Shown one piece after another: positions 45,947 to 53,049 of a stretch of 64,000 nt of DNA. The first letter of the stretch is position 1; each line of letters begins with the position of its first letter. Both the position numbers and the translations under genes were made by a program. This DNA is from an uncultured Fluviicola sp. GTDB lineage: Bacteria > Bacteroidota > Bacteroidia > Flavobacteriales_D > Crocinitomicaceae. The stretch is taken from positions 1 to 64,000 of the forward strand of contig NZ_CABHOL010000049.1 in assembly GCF_902168135.1 (NCBI RefSeq), given 5' to 3'. The notes below the pieces were generated by a model. That model searched no databases, was not told the DNA's origin, and saw only the letters and a program-made list of their open reading frames with translations.

Positions 45947-47080
45947 CTAAACATCCTTTATTTCTTCTCTGCCGTCAGCGTGCAGGGCAAAACGTGTTTT
46001 ATTCCGGTCGTGCACCTGATCGTACTTTGGCCATGGCCACCCTCCGAATTGCGTTTGATGATAATCATCGAATGCCTGCTTGATTTCCTCCTTGGTATTC
46101 ATCACAAACGGACCGTACTGCATCACTTGTTCATTGATGGGTTTCCCCTGAAGCAGGAATAAACTTACCGGTGTATCATTCGAACTTAAGTGGGTCTCGA
46201 CAGTCGGATCCAGGAAAAATCCGGAATAGGATTCAAAGCTCTCTTCATTGATTGACAGCTGATCTCCCTCGTAGAAAAATAAGCTCCGATTCACATCTGC
46301 GGGAGCCTTCGGTAATGTTATTTTCGCATGAGGTTCCATTTTGATATTGACGATCAATACTTCATTTTCAGCCGGGAATGCCCAGGAATCAGGTGGCGGA
46401 CTCATTGCTTTGTCTTCTCCCCAATTTCCGGCGATCAATTCTACCAAAACCTTTCCGTGATCCAATTTCAAATTCGGGATACTTTCGCGCCACAGCATTT
46501 TGAAGTGAGGTTCCACCATTTTATTCTTCTTCGGTAAGTTCAGCCACACCTGGAATAATTCCAGCGGATTCTCTTCAGACTGAGACATCAAGGGGAACAT
46601 CTCCGAATGCTGCACTCCTTTTCCGGCTGTCATCCACTGCACATCACCGTTTCCGTAACGACCGGCAGCTCCCAATGAATCGGCATGATCTACCAATCCG
46701 CGGCGTACCACCGTGATGGTCTCAAACCCGCGGTGCGGATGCCCCGGAAAACCAGGAACTTTCTTCCCGTGATACATGCGGAAACCATCTTTGATGATAA
46801 AATCATCTCCCATGTGGCGGCCCTTAAAATATTCCGGATCCGGCCCCATCTGTTCATTTCCTTTCGGGAACTGGTCTTCGTGATGCACACAAAACAAGAA
46901 CGGATCCTGTGTTTCCCATTGAAAGCCCAAAGGGAAAAAGCGTTTAACTGCATTCATATTCTTTTCTATAGTTGGTTCAACTGCTCCTTTTCCACTTGCC
47001 AGCCAGGGCAAAGCAAAAAGTCCGGCAGAAGCTGCCGAAAGCCGCTGAACGAAATTTCTACGTGTCACTTCTTTACTCAT
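45947..47080 (-). CDS. Pirin-family bicupin with a Tat signal peptide
   Basis: Product of 377 aa. Residues 1-31 form a twin-arginine signal (TRRNFVQ at 6-12, then a hydrophobic stretch to LASGKG). The pirin metal-site motifs follow: GHPHRGFETITVV (two His), and later VQWMTAGKGVQHSEMFP (His and Glu). A C-terminal second cupin ends near residue 340. Pirins are usually cytoplasmic iron-binding or quercetinase-like proteins. Export in folded form by Tat is atypical. It is transcribed alone. Confidence 0.88.
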   Translation of the reverse strand: MSKEVTRRNFVQRLSAASAGLFALPWLASGKGAVEPTIEKNMNAVKRFFPLGFQWETQDPFLFCVHHEDQFPKGNEQMGPDPEYFKGRHMGDDFIIKDGFRMYHGKKVPGFPGHPHRGFETITVVRRGLVDHADSLGAAGRYGNGDVQWMTAGKGVQHSEMFPLMSQSEENPLELFQVWLNLPKKNKMVEPHFKMLWRESIPNLKLDHGKVLVELIAGNWGEDKAMSPPPDSWAFPAENEVLIVNIKMEPHAKITLPKAPADVNRSLFFYEGDQLSINEESFESYSGFFLDPTVETHLSSNDTPVSLFLLQGKPINEQVMQYGPFVMNTKEEIKQAFDDYHQTQFGGWPWPKYDQVHDRNKTRFALHADGREEIKDV

Positions 47081-47131
47081 CGATAAAATTATTTACCCGG
47101 GTACTAATTTAAGTGAAACCGTTTTGAAATA

Positions 47132-47139
47132 CAAAATTA
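47132..47139 (-). promoter_or_regulatory. -7 element ahead of the pirin gene
   Basis: TAATTTTG on the minus strand matches TAnnTTTG. No TTG is at the usual -33 distance. The leader would be about 45 nt. Confidence 0.4.
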
Positions 47140-47169
47140 CTTTTCATAAAAAGGGTTAAGTATTCTTTC

Positions 47170-47177
47170 TACCTTTA
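47170..47177 (+). promoter_or_regulatory. -7-like element ahead of the small ORF at 47201
   Basis: TACCTTTA matches TAnnTTTG at all fixed positions except the last. It ends 23 nt before the ATG at 47201. Confidence 0.3.
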
Positions 47178-47200
47178 ATACTTCGCTAAAAAGAAGACAT

Positions 47201-47392
47201 ATGCATATCATCAGACCTAAAATCATCGGAACTTTAAAAATCCACAAAATGTTGGCCGGGAATTGGGCTGTAATGAACGATATCAAAAATCCGCCTAATA
47301 AAATTATTGTTCCATGTCGTTCATTATTACACGGTGAGGAAATCATAGAAAAGATTAAAGCTGCAAAACCTGGTGAAACCATTCATTTTTAA
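47201..47392 (+). CDS. Small hypothetical protein
   Basis: Product of 63 aa: basic and hydrophobic at first (MHIIRPKIIGTLKIHKMLAGNW), then IPPNK-like polar turns and a Glu/Lys helix (GEEIIEKIKAAKPGE). It has no signal peptide and no motif I know. It starts with ATG after an A/G-rich ribosome-site-like stretch (aaaaagaagac) and lies 13 bp upstream of the next gene, suggesting an operon. An overlapping minus-strand frame exists but has no ribosome-site-like sequence. Confidence 0.5.
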   Translation: MHIIRPKIIGTLKIHKMLAGNWAVMNDIKNPPNKIIVPCRSLLHGEEIIEKIKAAKPGETIHF

Positions 47393-47405
47393 CTTTTCAC
47401 ATTCC

Positions 47406-47741
47406 ATGAACTACCACAACAAAAAATTCCGTCCGGTCAGCAACACTCCAAACGGGGAAACATCGGAAGAAACAATTTTTCATTATAAGCAGGAAGGGAA
47501 CATTCTTACCTGCACGTATTCGGGCGGACAAATTAAATCCGGGCAGTTAATAGGGTTAGTAGACGAAGCCGGTAATATTGATATGCGCTACCATCAGGTC
47601 AACGGAAAAGGCGAATTGATGACCGGAACTTGTCAATCAACACCTGAAATTTTACCCGACGGCAGAATCCGTCTTCACGAAACCTGGCAGTGGACTTCCG
47701 GAGATCAATCGAAAGGGGATTCTGTATTGGAAGAGATTTGA
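47406..47741 (+). CDS. Small conserved protein, often annotated 'N-acetylglutamate synthase'
   Basis: Product of 111 aa starting MNYHNKKFRPVSNTPNGE. It contains FHYKQEGNILTCTYSGGQIKSGQLIGLVDEAGNIDMRYHQ and ends LHETWQWTSGDQSKGDSVLEE. I recall this conserved small beta-rich family in many genomes under the name N-acetylglutamate synthase, though it has no GNAT or kinase fold and the name is probably a transfer error. Function unknown. An in-frame start at 47373 would run into the upstream small gene; the ATG at 47406 matches the family start. Confidence 0.75.
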   Translation: MNYHNKKFRPVSNTPNGETSEETIFHYKQEGNILTCTYSGGQIKSGQLIGLVDEAGNIDMRYHQVNGKGELMTGTCQSTPEILPDGRIRLHETWQWTSGDQSKGDSVLEEI

Positions 47742-47790
47742 TAATATCATATGATACTATCAAAATAGATTAATCATCTTATTATGGCTT

Positions 47791-48981
47791 CTACTCCTTC
47801 ACCAATTTTTTTGTGACTACAGAACTCCCTGAACGAATGACAGCCACATAAATTCCTTGCGGGGAAGCTGTCAAATCGATCGAATTTCCATTTTCTATTA
47901 CAGCAATGCATTGGCCGTTTGCAGAAAGAACTTCGATCGAAAAGTCACCTGTCAATTCAGCAGAAACATAGAACATTCCGGTTCCGGGATTCGGGCTGAT
48001 TTGGATATCTGCCTCGTCATTTTCAGTCAATTCCAAAGTATTTGAAGCAAAACGCAGGATCGTTCCGTTCAATCCGCAGGTATAGCCGATCCCATTACCC
48101 GGGAAGCAGACTGCCAATTGACGGGAAGAACTGGAAACAACCGGCAGCCAGGAAGCTCCCTGACCAGTTGTTTTGTAAATGATACTCGTGTTTCCGGAAT
48201 AACTTCCGCCAACTGCATACCCCACCGAATTATCCGGATAGAAAGCTACTCCGCTTAAAATGACTCCGGTAATGTCATCTGACGTCCAAACAGAACCTGC
48301 ATTTGTTGTACGAAGAATAATTGCCTCATTCGAACCCGCAATTCCTCCCACAACAACTCCTGTATTTGCATCCGTAAAGTAAATGTCTGTCAGGGAATGC
48401 GTGTTGGTGCCGCTGGCTTGAAAATTCCAGGCTTGTCCGGCATTTACTGTTTTCAGGATCGTACCGCCATCTCCAACTGCGTAGCCAACCAGGTCTGAAA
48501 CAAAAAAGATCTTGTTTAGTTTAAATGAAATCCCGGTGTTTATTGGTGTCCAGGCATTTCCGGAATTAGTGGAAACCAAAATTGTTCCGTTTGCACCGGT
48601 GACATAAATATTTAATCCGTTGACGAAAATCCCGGTCAGATCATTACTGGTTCCCGAATTGACCGTTGTCCAACTAGCTCCCGCATTGGTGGTCTTGAGA
48701 ATGGTCCCGTTCTCACCAACAGCAACATAAGTCGATCCGTTCAAGTAGGCAATTCCGTTCAGGTCGTATTGTGTCCCTGAATTCGAACTGGTCCAGTGTA
48801 AACCCGCATCCATTGTTTTACGGATCACACCTCCGTTTCCTACAACCATTCCAACGGAAGGAGATGAAAAATCAATTCCATTCAACTGCGAAGAAACCCC
48901 ACTGTTTTGAGGTGAAAATGTTTGTCCGAAGGCAAATAATCCGGAAGATAATGCTGTGATAAGTGTAATAAGCAATTTCAT
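47791..48981 (-). CDS. Secreted Ycf48-like beta-propeller with T9SS sorting domain
   Basis: Product of 396 aa. The signal peptide (about 1-19, ending LFAFGQ) is followed by seven or so repeats of the form VGxxGxIxxTxNxGxxWxxxxSG (for example AVGENGTILKTTNAGASW), a Ycf48/BNR-like beta-propeller. The C-terminal type A sorting domain begins ISPNPGTGMFYVS and ends GIYVAVIRSGSSVVTKKL. It is a surface or secreted protein; ligand unknown. Confidence 0.9.
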   Translation of the reverse strand: MKLLITLITALSSGLFAFGQTFSPQNSGVSSQLNGIDFSSPSVGMVVGNGGVIRKTMDAGLHWTSSNSGTQYDLNGIAYLNGSTYVAVGENGTILKTTNAGASWTTVNSGTSNDLTGIFVNGLNIYVTGANGTILVSTNSGNAWTPINTGISFKLNKIFFVSDLVGYAVGDGGTILKTVNAGQAWNFQASGTNTHSLTDIYFTDANTGVVVGGIAGSNEAIILRTTNAGSVWTSDDITGVILSGVAFYPDNSVGYAVGGSYSGNTSIIYKTTGQGASWLPVVSSSSRQLAVCFPGNGIGYTCGLNGTILRFASNTLELTENDEADIQISPNPGTGMFYVSAELTGDFSIEVLSANGQCIAVIENGNSIDLTASPQGIYVAVIRSGSSVVTKKLVKE

Positions 48982-49072
48982 ATTTAGCTGTTATTTCGGT
49001 CAATTCTTAAATTGATATCCCTGATATCAATTCTCAACGAGTAATTCAATACGATGGTTGGGTGATTTTTAC

Positions 49073-49675
49073 TTAATTGGAAAATTTCCAATCTACTTCG
49101 AACAAATATTCCGCTGTTTCCAGGTGTCGTTTTGCTTCAAAGAGGTTTCTGCCCCAGGCGTAGGTCCCATGCTGACGCATGATAAATGCAGGAACAGTCA
49201 GTCTGTTTTTCTCTTTTTCCAAAACAGCAGCAAATGCCGGCATATCCTGTGTATTGTCAAAAACAGGGACCTGAACAGTAATTTCATGGGTTTTTATTCC
49301 TTCAAAACCTTTCAGTACTTCATAACCGCTCAATTCAACGGACTGTTTATTCTTCATGGACTGCAGAACCGAATACACGGAATGGCTGTGAACAATACAC
49401 ATCATTTCCGGAAACAACTGGTACAATTTACAATGGATCAGTGTTTCTGCCGACGGACGAATTCCTTCATATGCAGGAAGCGCTTTTCCCTGCAGGTCTA
49501 CCTCCATAAAATCTGCCTCGGAGAAACGGGATTTATCGATTCCCGAACGGGAAACAATAATTACATCCGGTCTTTCAGCCAATCGGAAAGAATAGTTGGT
49601 AGAAGTTGCCGGCGACCAGCCCTTTTGATGGTAGGCACGAATCACTTCGGCCAGTTCCTTTTTTTCTTGTTCCAT
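49073..49675 (-). CDS. mtnB: Methylthioribulose-1-phosphate dehydratase
   Basis: Class II aldolase-family enzyme of 200 aa that dehydrates methylthioribulose-1-phosphate, the step between MtnA and MtnC. GWSPATSTNYSFRL is the substrate-phosphate segment, CIVHSHSVYS carries two zinc His, MRQHGTYAWG the third, and the Glu in RPSAETLIHC is also typical. It starts 1 bp after the sterol desaturase-like stop, and so lies in an operon with pyrF, 5.4 kb from mtnD. No MtnK kinase gene is in the window. Confidence 0.93.
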   Translation of the reverse strand: MEQEKKELAEVIRAYHQKGWSPATSTNYSFRLAERPDVIIVSRSGIDKSRFSEADFMEVDLQGKALPAYEGIRPSAETLIHCKLYQLFPEMMCIVHSHSVYSVLQSMKNKQSVELSGYEVLKGFEGIKTHEITVQVPVFDNTQDMPAFAAVLEKEKNRLTVPAFIMRQHGTYAWGRNLFEAKRHLETAEYLFEVDWKFSN

Positions 49676-49676
49676 G

Positions 49677-50570
49677 CTATTCTTTTTCAGCTTGTTTGAT
49701 ATGATTTCGCAATTGTTTCGATGTCATGGTGCTTCCGTCATGACTCCACCCCGGAGGTTTCAGGATGTAAAGCCATTTATTCCTGAATCCTCTTACTTTT
49801 CGTACATCCTGGAAGATTGAAACCCATTCGTGGAAAATCACATTTGCAGGGTTTTTGTCTATTTTCTTTCCATACAGACCGAATTCAATCGGAAGATTAT
49901 CAATTTCAGCCTGGAAAGTACCGAAAAGCTTATCCCAAACAATCAGGATCATACCCATGTTCTTATCCAGGTATTCTACATTGGAAGCATGATGAACCCG
50001 GTGGTGTGAAGGTGTTACCAAAAAAGACTCCAGGATTCCCAACTTATTGACCATTTTGGTATGTACCAGGATTCCATAAGTTTGGGTAATCGAATACATG
50101 ATAAAAATATCAAATGGCTCAAAGCCCAAAAACACCAGTGGGATAAACCAGATGAATCGGTAAACAGGCTGAAAAACCGAAGACCGGAATCCGGTTGTCA
50201 AATTGAATTTATCCGAAGAATGGTGTGTTACGTGGATTGCCCAAAAGAAGCGCACAACATGGTCGATACGGTGAATCCAGTAAAAAATAAAATCCTCCGC
50301 TAAGAAAAGCAGTCCCCAATAGAGCCAGGAATGTGTTTCCCAGTTGATGAGGCGGTAATCAAAGAAGAAAAGAAGAAAAAACAGGGTTATTCCACGCATC
50401 AGTACGTCGACTCCCATATTTGTGATCATCAGGTAAAGGTTCTGGATCGTGTCGCCTACGCTATAAAGTTTTCTATTGTGCCAATTACTAAGAATAATTT
50501 CACCAAGGATCAGGAACACGTAAATCGGTGTACTGATAAAAATGATGAGTTTTTCTACGTAATCAACCAT
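49677..50570 (-). CDS. Sterol desaturase/fatty-acid hydroxylase superfamily protein
   Basis: Di-iron integral membrane enzyme of 297 aa. Four membrane helices surround the eight-His motif set: WIHRIDH, HVTHHSSD and SHHRVHHASN. Known members hydroxylate or desaturate lipids (sterols, carotenoids, ether lipids, ornithine lipids). The bacterial substrate here is unknown. It is the middle gene of the pyrF operon (13 bp after pyrF, 1 bp before mtnB). Confidence 0.9.
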   Translation of the reverse strand: MVDYVEKLIIFISTPIYVFLILGEIILSNWHNRKLYSVGDTIQNLYLMITNMGVDVLMRGITLFFLLFFFDYRLINWETHSWLYWGLLFLAEDFIFYWIHRIDHVVRFFWAIHVTHHSSDKFNLTTGFRSSVFQPVYRFIWFIPLVFLGFEPFDIFIMYSITQTYGILVHTKMVNKLGILESFLVTPSHHRVHHASNVEYLDKNMGMILIVWDKLFGTFQAEIDNLPIEFGLYGKKIDKNPANVIFHEWVSIFQDVRKVRGFRNKWLYILKPPGWSHDGSTMTSKQLRNHIKQAEKE

Positions 50571-50583
50571 GAAAATTCCGTTT

Positions 50584-51402
50584 TTAGAAATTCTTCGCTG
50601 TCAAAATCCGGGCCATCTCCGCCTGTAGTTTCTGAGCTTCTTTGCGTGCTTCAGACGCAAAATCAGGAGTGTTTGATGCATAAATAATCGATCTGGATGC
50701 ATTGACCAATAAACCACAGTCATCATTCCAGCCATATTTAGCCACATCTTCCAGGCTTCCTCCCTGGGCTCCTACTCCCGGAACCAGGAAAAAGTGATTC
50801 GGAACAATTTTACGCACTTCTGCGATTCCTTCTGCACGTGTTGCTCCGACCACATACATCAGGTTATTTTCAGAACCCCATTTGGAACTCTTTTTCAAGA
50901 CTTTCTTATACAATTCCTCACCGGATGCATCGGTTGTAAACTGAAAATCCAAAGCACCTTTATTGGAAGTCAATGCCAGCAGGATTACCCACTTATTCTC
51001 AAATTCCTGGAAAGGAGTTACCGAATCTTCTCCCATATACGGTGCAACGGTTACCGCGTCACAATCCAGGTATTCGAAAAAGGTCTTTGCATAATAGGTA
51101 GATGTATTCCCGATATCTCCGCGCTTGGCATCTGCAATGGTCATACAATGATCCGGGATGTAATCAATGGTTTTTTTCAATGATTCCCAGCCTTTCGGTC
51201 CCAATGCTTCATAAAACGCAATATTGGGTTTGTAGGCTACACATAAATCCCGGGTAGCATCGATGATTGCTTTATTGAATTCAAAAACCGGATCTTCTGT
51301 CTGCAGCAAATGCACAGGGATTTTACCCAGGTCGGTGTCCAAACCGACACATAAAAACGATCTCTTTTCGCGAATTTGCCGAATCAATTCCTGTCTTTTC
51401 AT
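50584..51402 (-). CDS. pyrF: Orotidine 5'-phosphate decarboxylase (type 2)
   Basis: Product of 272 aa that makes UMP from [18 protein letters not shown] is followed by the active-site motif [21 protein letters not shown] with its Asp-Lys pair. VPGVGAQGG is the phosphate-binding loop. The length and motif class are those of the longer group found in Bacteroidota and actinobacteria. It is first of three genes, with a clear -7 box upstream. Confidence 0.95.
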   Translation of the reverse strand: MKRQELIRQIREKRSFLCVGLDTDLGKIPVHLLQTEDPVFEFNKAIIDATRDLCVAYKPNIAFYEALGPKGWESLKKTIDYIPDHCMTIADAKRGDIGNTSTYYAKTFFEYLDCDAVTVAPYMGEDSVTPFQEFENKWVILLALTSNKGALDFQFTTDASGEELYKKVLKKSSKWGSENNLMYVVGATRAEGIAEVRKIVPNHFFLVPGVGAQGGSLEDVAKYGWNDDCGLLVNASRSIIYASNTPDFASEARKEAQKLQAEMARILTAKNF

Positions 51403-51420
51403 CCATTAGTTTTAAGCGTG

Positions 51421-51428
51421 CAAAGATA
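51421..51428 (-). promoter_or_regulatory. -7 element of the pyrF operon
   Basis: TATCTTTG on the minus strand (51428-51421) matches TAnnTTTG and lies 18 nt before the pyrF ATG. No TTG is at the usual distance. Confidence 0.5.
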
Positions 51429-51511
51429 AGAAGTATCATTTAATAAATACCTTGTTTTCGATCAGCTTAAAATCAAGAATGTTTTGGCGGTCCGGGCATC
51501 TAAAAAGACCG

Positions 51512-51519
51512 TATTTTTG
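51512..51519 (+). promoter_or_regulatory. -7 element of the barrel gene at 51537
   Basis: TATTTTTG matches TAnnTTTG and ends 17 nt before the ATG. The nearest TTG (51484-51486) is 25 nt upstream, so the -33 part is weak. Confidence 0.4.
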
Positions 51520-51536
51520 CACCAGAATATTTGTTT

Positions 51537-52193
51537 ATGAAACTTACCATTTGGACCATCCTGATCATTTCTTCCCTTCATTTTTCAGCTTATTCTCAAC
51601 TTTTTTTAGGAGCTAAGAGTGGTTACAACCGTTACTTTGATCCCGGAATGAACGGCGGGAATATTGCTTTTTTTACGGAGCTTCCATTCGGAGAATACTA
51701 CGGGGCATCTGTAAGAGCTGGCTTGTTTTATGATTTTCCGATGAAAATCGAAGAAATGGCAACACTTTATCCCCTCAATAGCGGATACCTGCCAGATGGG
51801 TACGTTCCGGTTACATCCTGGTACAAGAATATCGGAATCAACATCGAATACATCCATTACTTTTACAACGATGCATTTGAAACCGGTCTGTACTCGGTGA
51901 TTAAAAACGGCATTTCTTATTCCAGCATTACCCGAAAAACGAATGGGTTTGATGTGAGCGATTATTACCAGACCGACCACGTGGAAAACAACAAAAAGTT
52001 TTCTCTTTATTTTGGAGTTGGTCTGGGGTTCCAGTTTTCATTAGGTCCCAACAGTTTGCTTTTCACCGAAATTCATGGCGGATTCCCTTTCTTTTCTATC
52101 AGGAGAAATGATGCATCCTCTTCCATGGTCAGCGGTTATCCACCTGTAACTGTATCGGGAATTGTCGGATTTAAGCGATCTGTTTTCAATTAA
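51537..52193 (+). CDS. Putative outer-membrane beta-barrel protein
   Basis: Product of 218 aa. Signal peptide MKLTIWTILIISSLHFSAYSQ, then alternating strands with aromatic girdles (LFLGAKSGYNRYFD, FGVGLGFQFSLG, TVSGIVGFKRSVF). Probably an 8-10-strand barrel; function unknown. A TTG two codons upstream is less likely as the start than the ATG at 51537. It converges with the DUF4249 gene. Confidence 0.7.
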   Translation: MKLTIWTILIISSLHFSAYSQLFLGAKSGYNRYFDPGMNGGNIAFFTELPFGEYYGASVRAGLFYDFPMKIEEMATLYPLNSGYLPDGYVPVTSWYKNIGINIEYIHYFYNDAFETGLYSVIKNGISYSSITRKTNGFDVSDYYQTDHVENNKKFSLYFGVGLGFQFSLGPNSLLFTEIHGGFPFFSIRRNDASSSMVSGYPPVTVSGIVGFKRSVFN

Positions 52194-52208
52194 CTTTTGC
52201 TCCTTTTC

Positions 52209-52985
52209 TTACTGAACAACTGCCGTTCGCGTATCAAAAGTCCTGGCAGAGAAATAACCTACACATCCACCGCTCAGGTTAGAGATCGGGTTTGCAGGTG
52301 TTGCACTACTGGATAAATTTACTCCCAATTGGTTGAAATAGGTATGAATCGGTTTATCAATACCGAACATATCCACGCGAACCGTATCACCTACTTTCAA
52401 TTCCGGAACAAACAAAGGTTCTACCACCAGGTTGCCATCTGTGAACTGATCGTTCTGGATGAAAATCCCTTTTTCCCTTTTTCCGTTCACAAAAACATGG
52501 AACTGGTAGTAATTGGCAACTCCCTGCTCATCAAAATGTGCCGGAACAATTGAATAGAGCGTATCTGTTCCAAACGTATAAATTACGGGATACAATTCCT
52601 GGAAAGGCTGGAATGCAGGCATGGTACTGCTTCCGGTGTAAGAAGTTCCTTCCACAACGGTTGTTAATGTATATGTTCGGCCTTCAATTCCGGGATAATT
52701 GGTCAATTCGTACCATCCGTTCCCAACTGAAGTAAAGGTTCCTGCATTCCCCAAATTATCGATCACTGTTATCGATGCATTGTCAACAGTCGGAGGAGGC
52801 ATATTCTCATCAAAGTTCTGTGTTTTGGTAACGCGAATGCGCTGAACCGTATCGCCTCTTAAAATGAATCCTTCAATCACCACTTTCTGTTCGGTATCAT
52901 TCAAATCGATATCAATGACTTTTTCACAACTTGAAAATGCGAGGATAAAAGCAAAAGAAACAAGGGCTGTAATTATCAATTTCAT
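52209..52985 (-). CDS. DUF4249 family lipoprotein
   Basis: Product of 258 aa. Lipoprotein signal with Cys20 (LAFSSCEK), then IDIDLNDTEQKVVIEGFI and a beta-sandwich-like domain (about 30-130), typical DUF4249. In Bacteroidota this family sits next to a TonB-dependent receptor, as here (64 bp downstream of it), and is thought to be its surface partner. The substrate is unknown. It is shorter than many members. Confidence 0.88.
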   Translation of the reverse strand: MKLIITALVSFAFILAFSSCEKVIDIDLNDTEQKVVIEGFILRGDTVQRIRVTKTQNFDENMPPPTVDNASITVIDNLGNAGTFTSVGNGWYELTNYPGIEGRTYTLTTVVEGTSYTGSSTMPAFQPFQELYPVIYTFGTDTLYSIVPAHFDEQGVANYYQFHVFVNGKREKGIFIQNDQFTDGNLVVEPLFVPELKVGDTVRVDMFGIDKPIHTYFNQLGVNLSSSATPANPISNLSGGCVGYFSARTFDTRTAVVQ

Positions 52986-53049
52986 CTTTGTTGTATTAGT
53001 TAATTCAATCTACTCATCGTTTGTCTTTAATCGAAAGCAATGCTTTCTC

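Noticed and set aside
47137-47382. 81-codon minus-strand frame with hydrophobic stretches opposite the small gene at 47201
   Set aside because: No ribosome-site-like sequence, and it overlaps a better supported plus-strand frame with operon context. Not fully excluded.
49058-49699. 213-codon open frame on the plus strand opposite mtnB
   Set aside because: Rich in Phe, Cys and His with no motif. It is a shadow of mtnB, whose motifs are complete on the minus strand.
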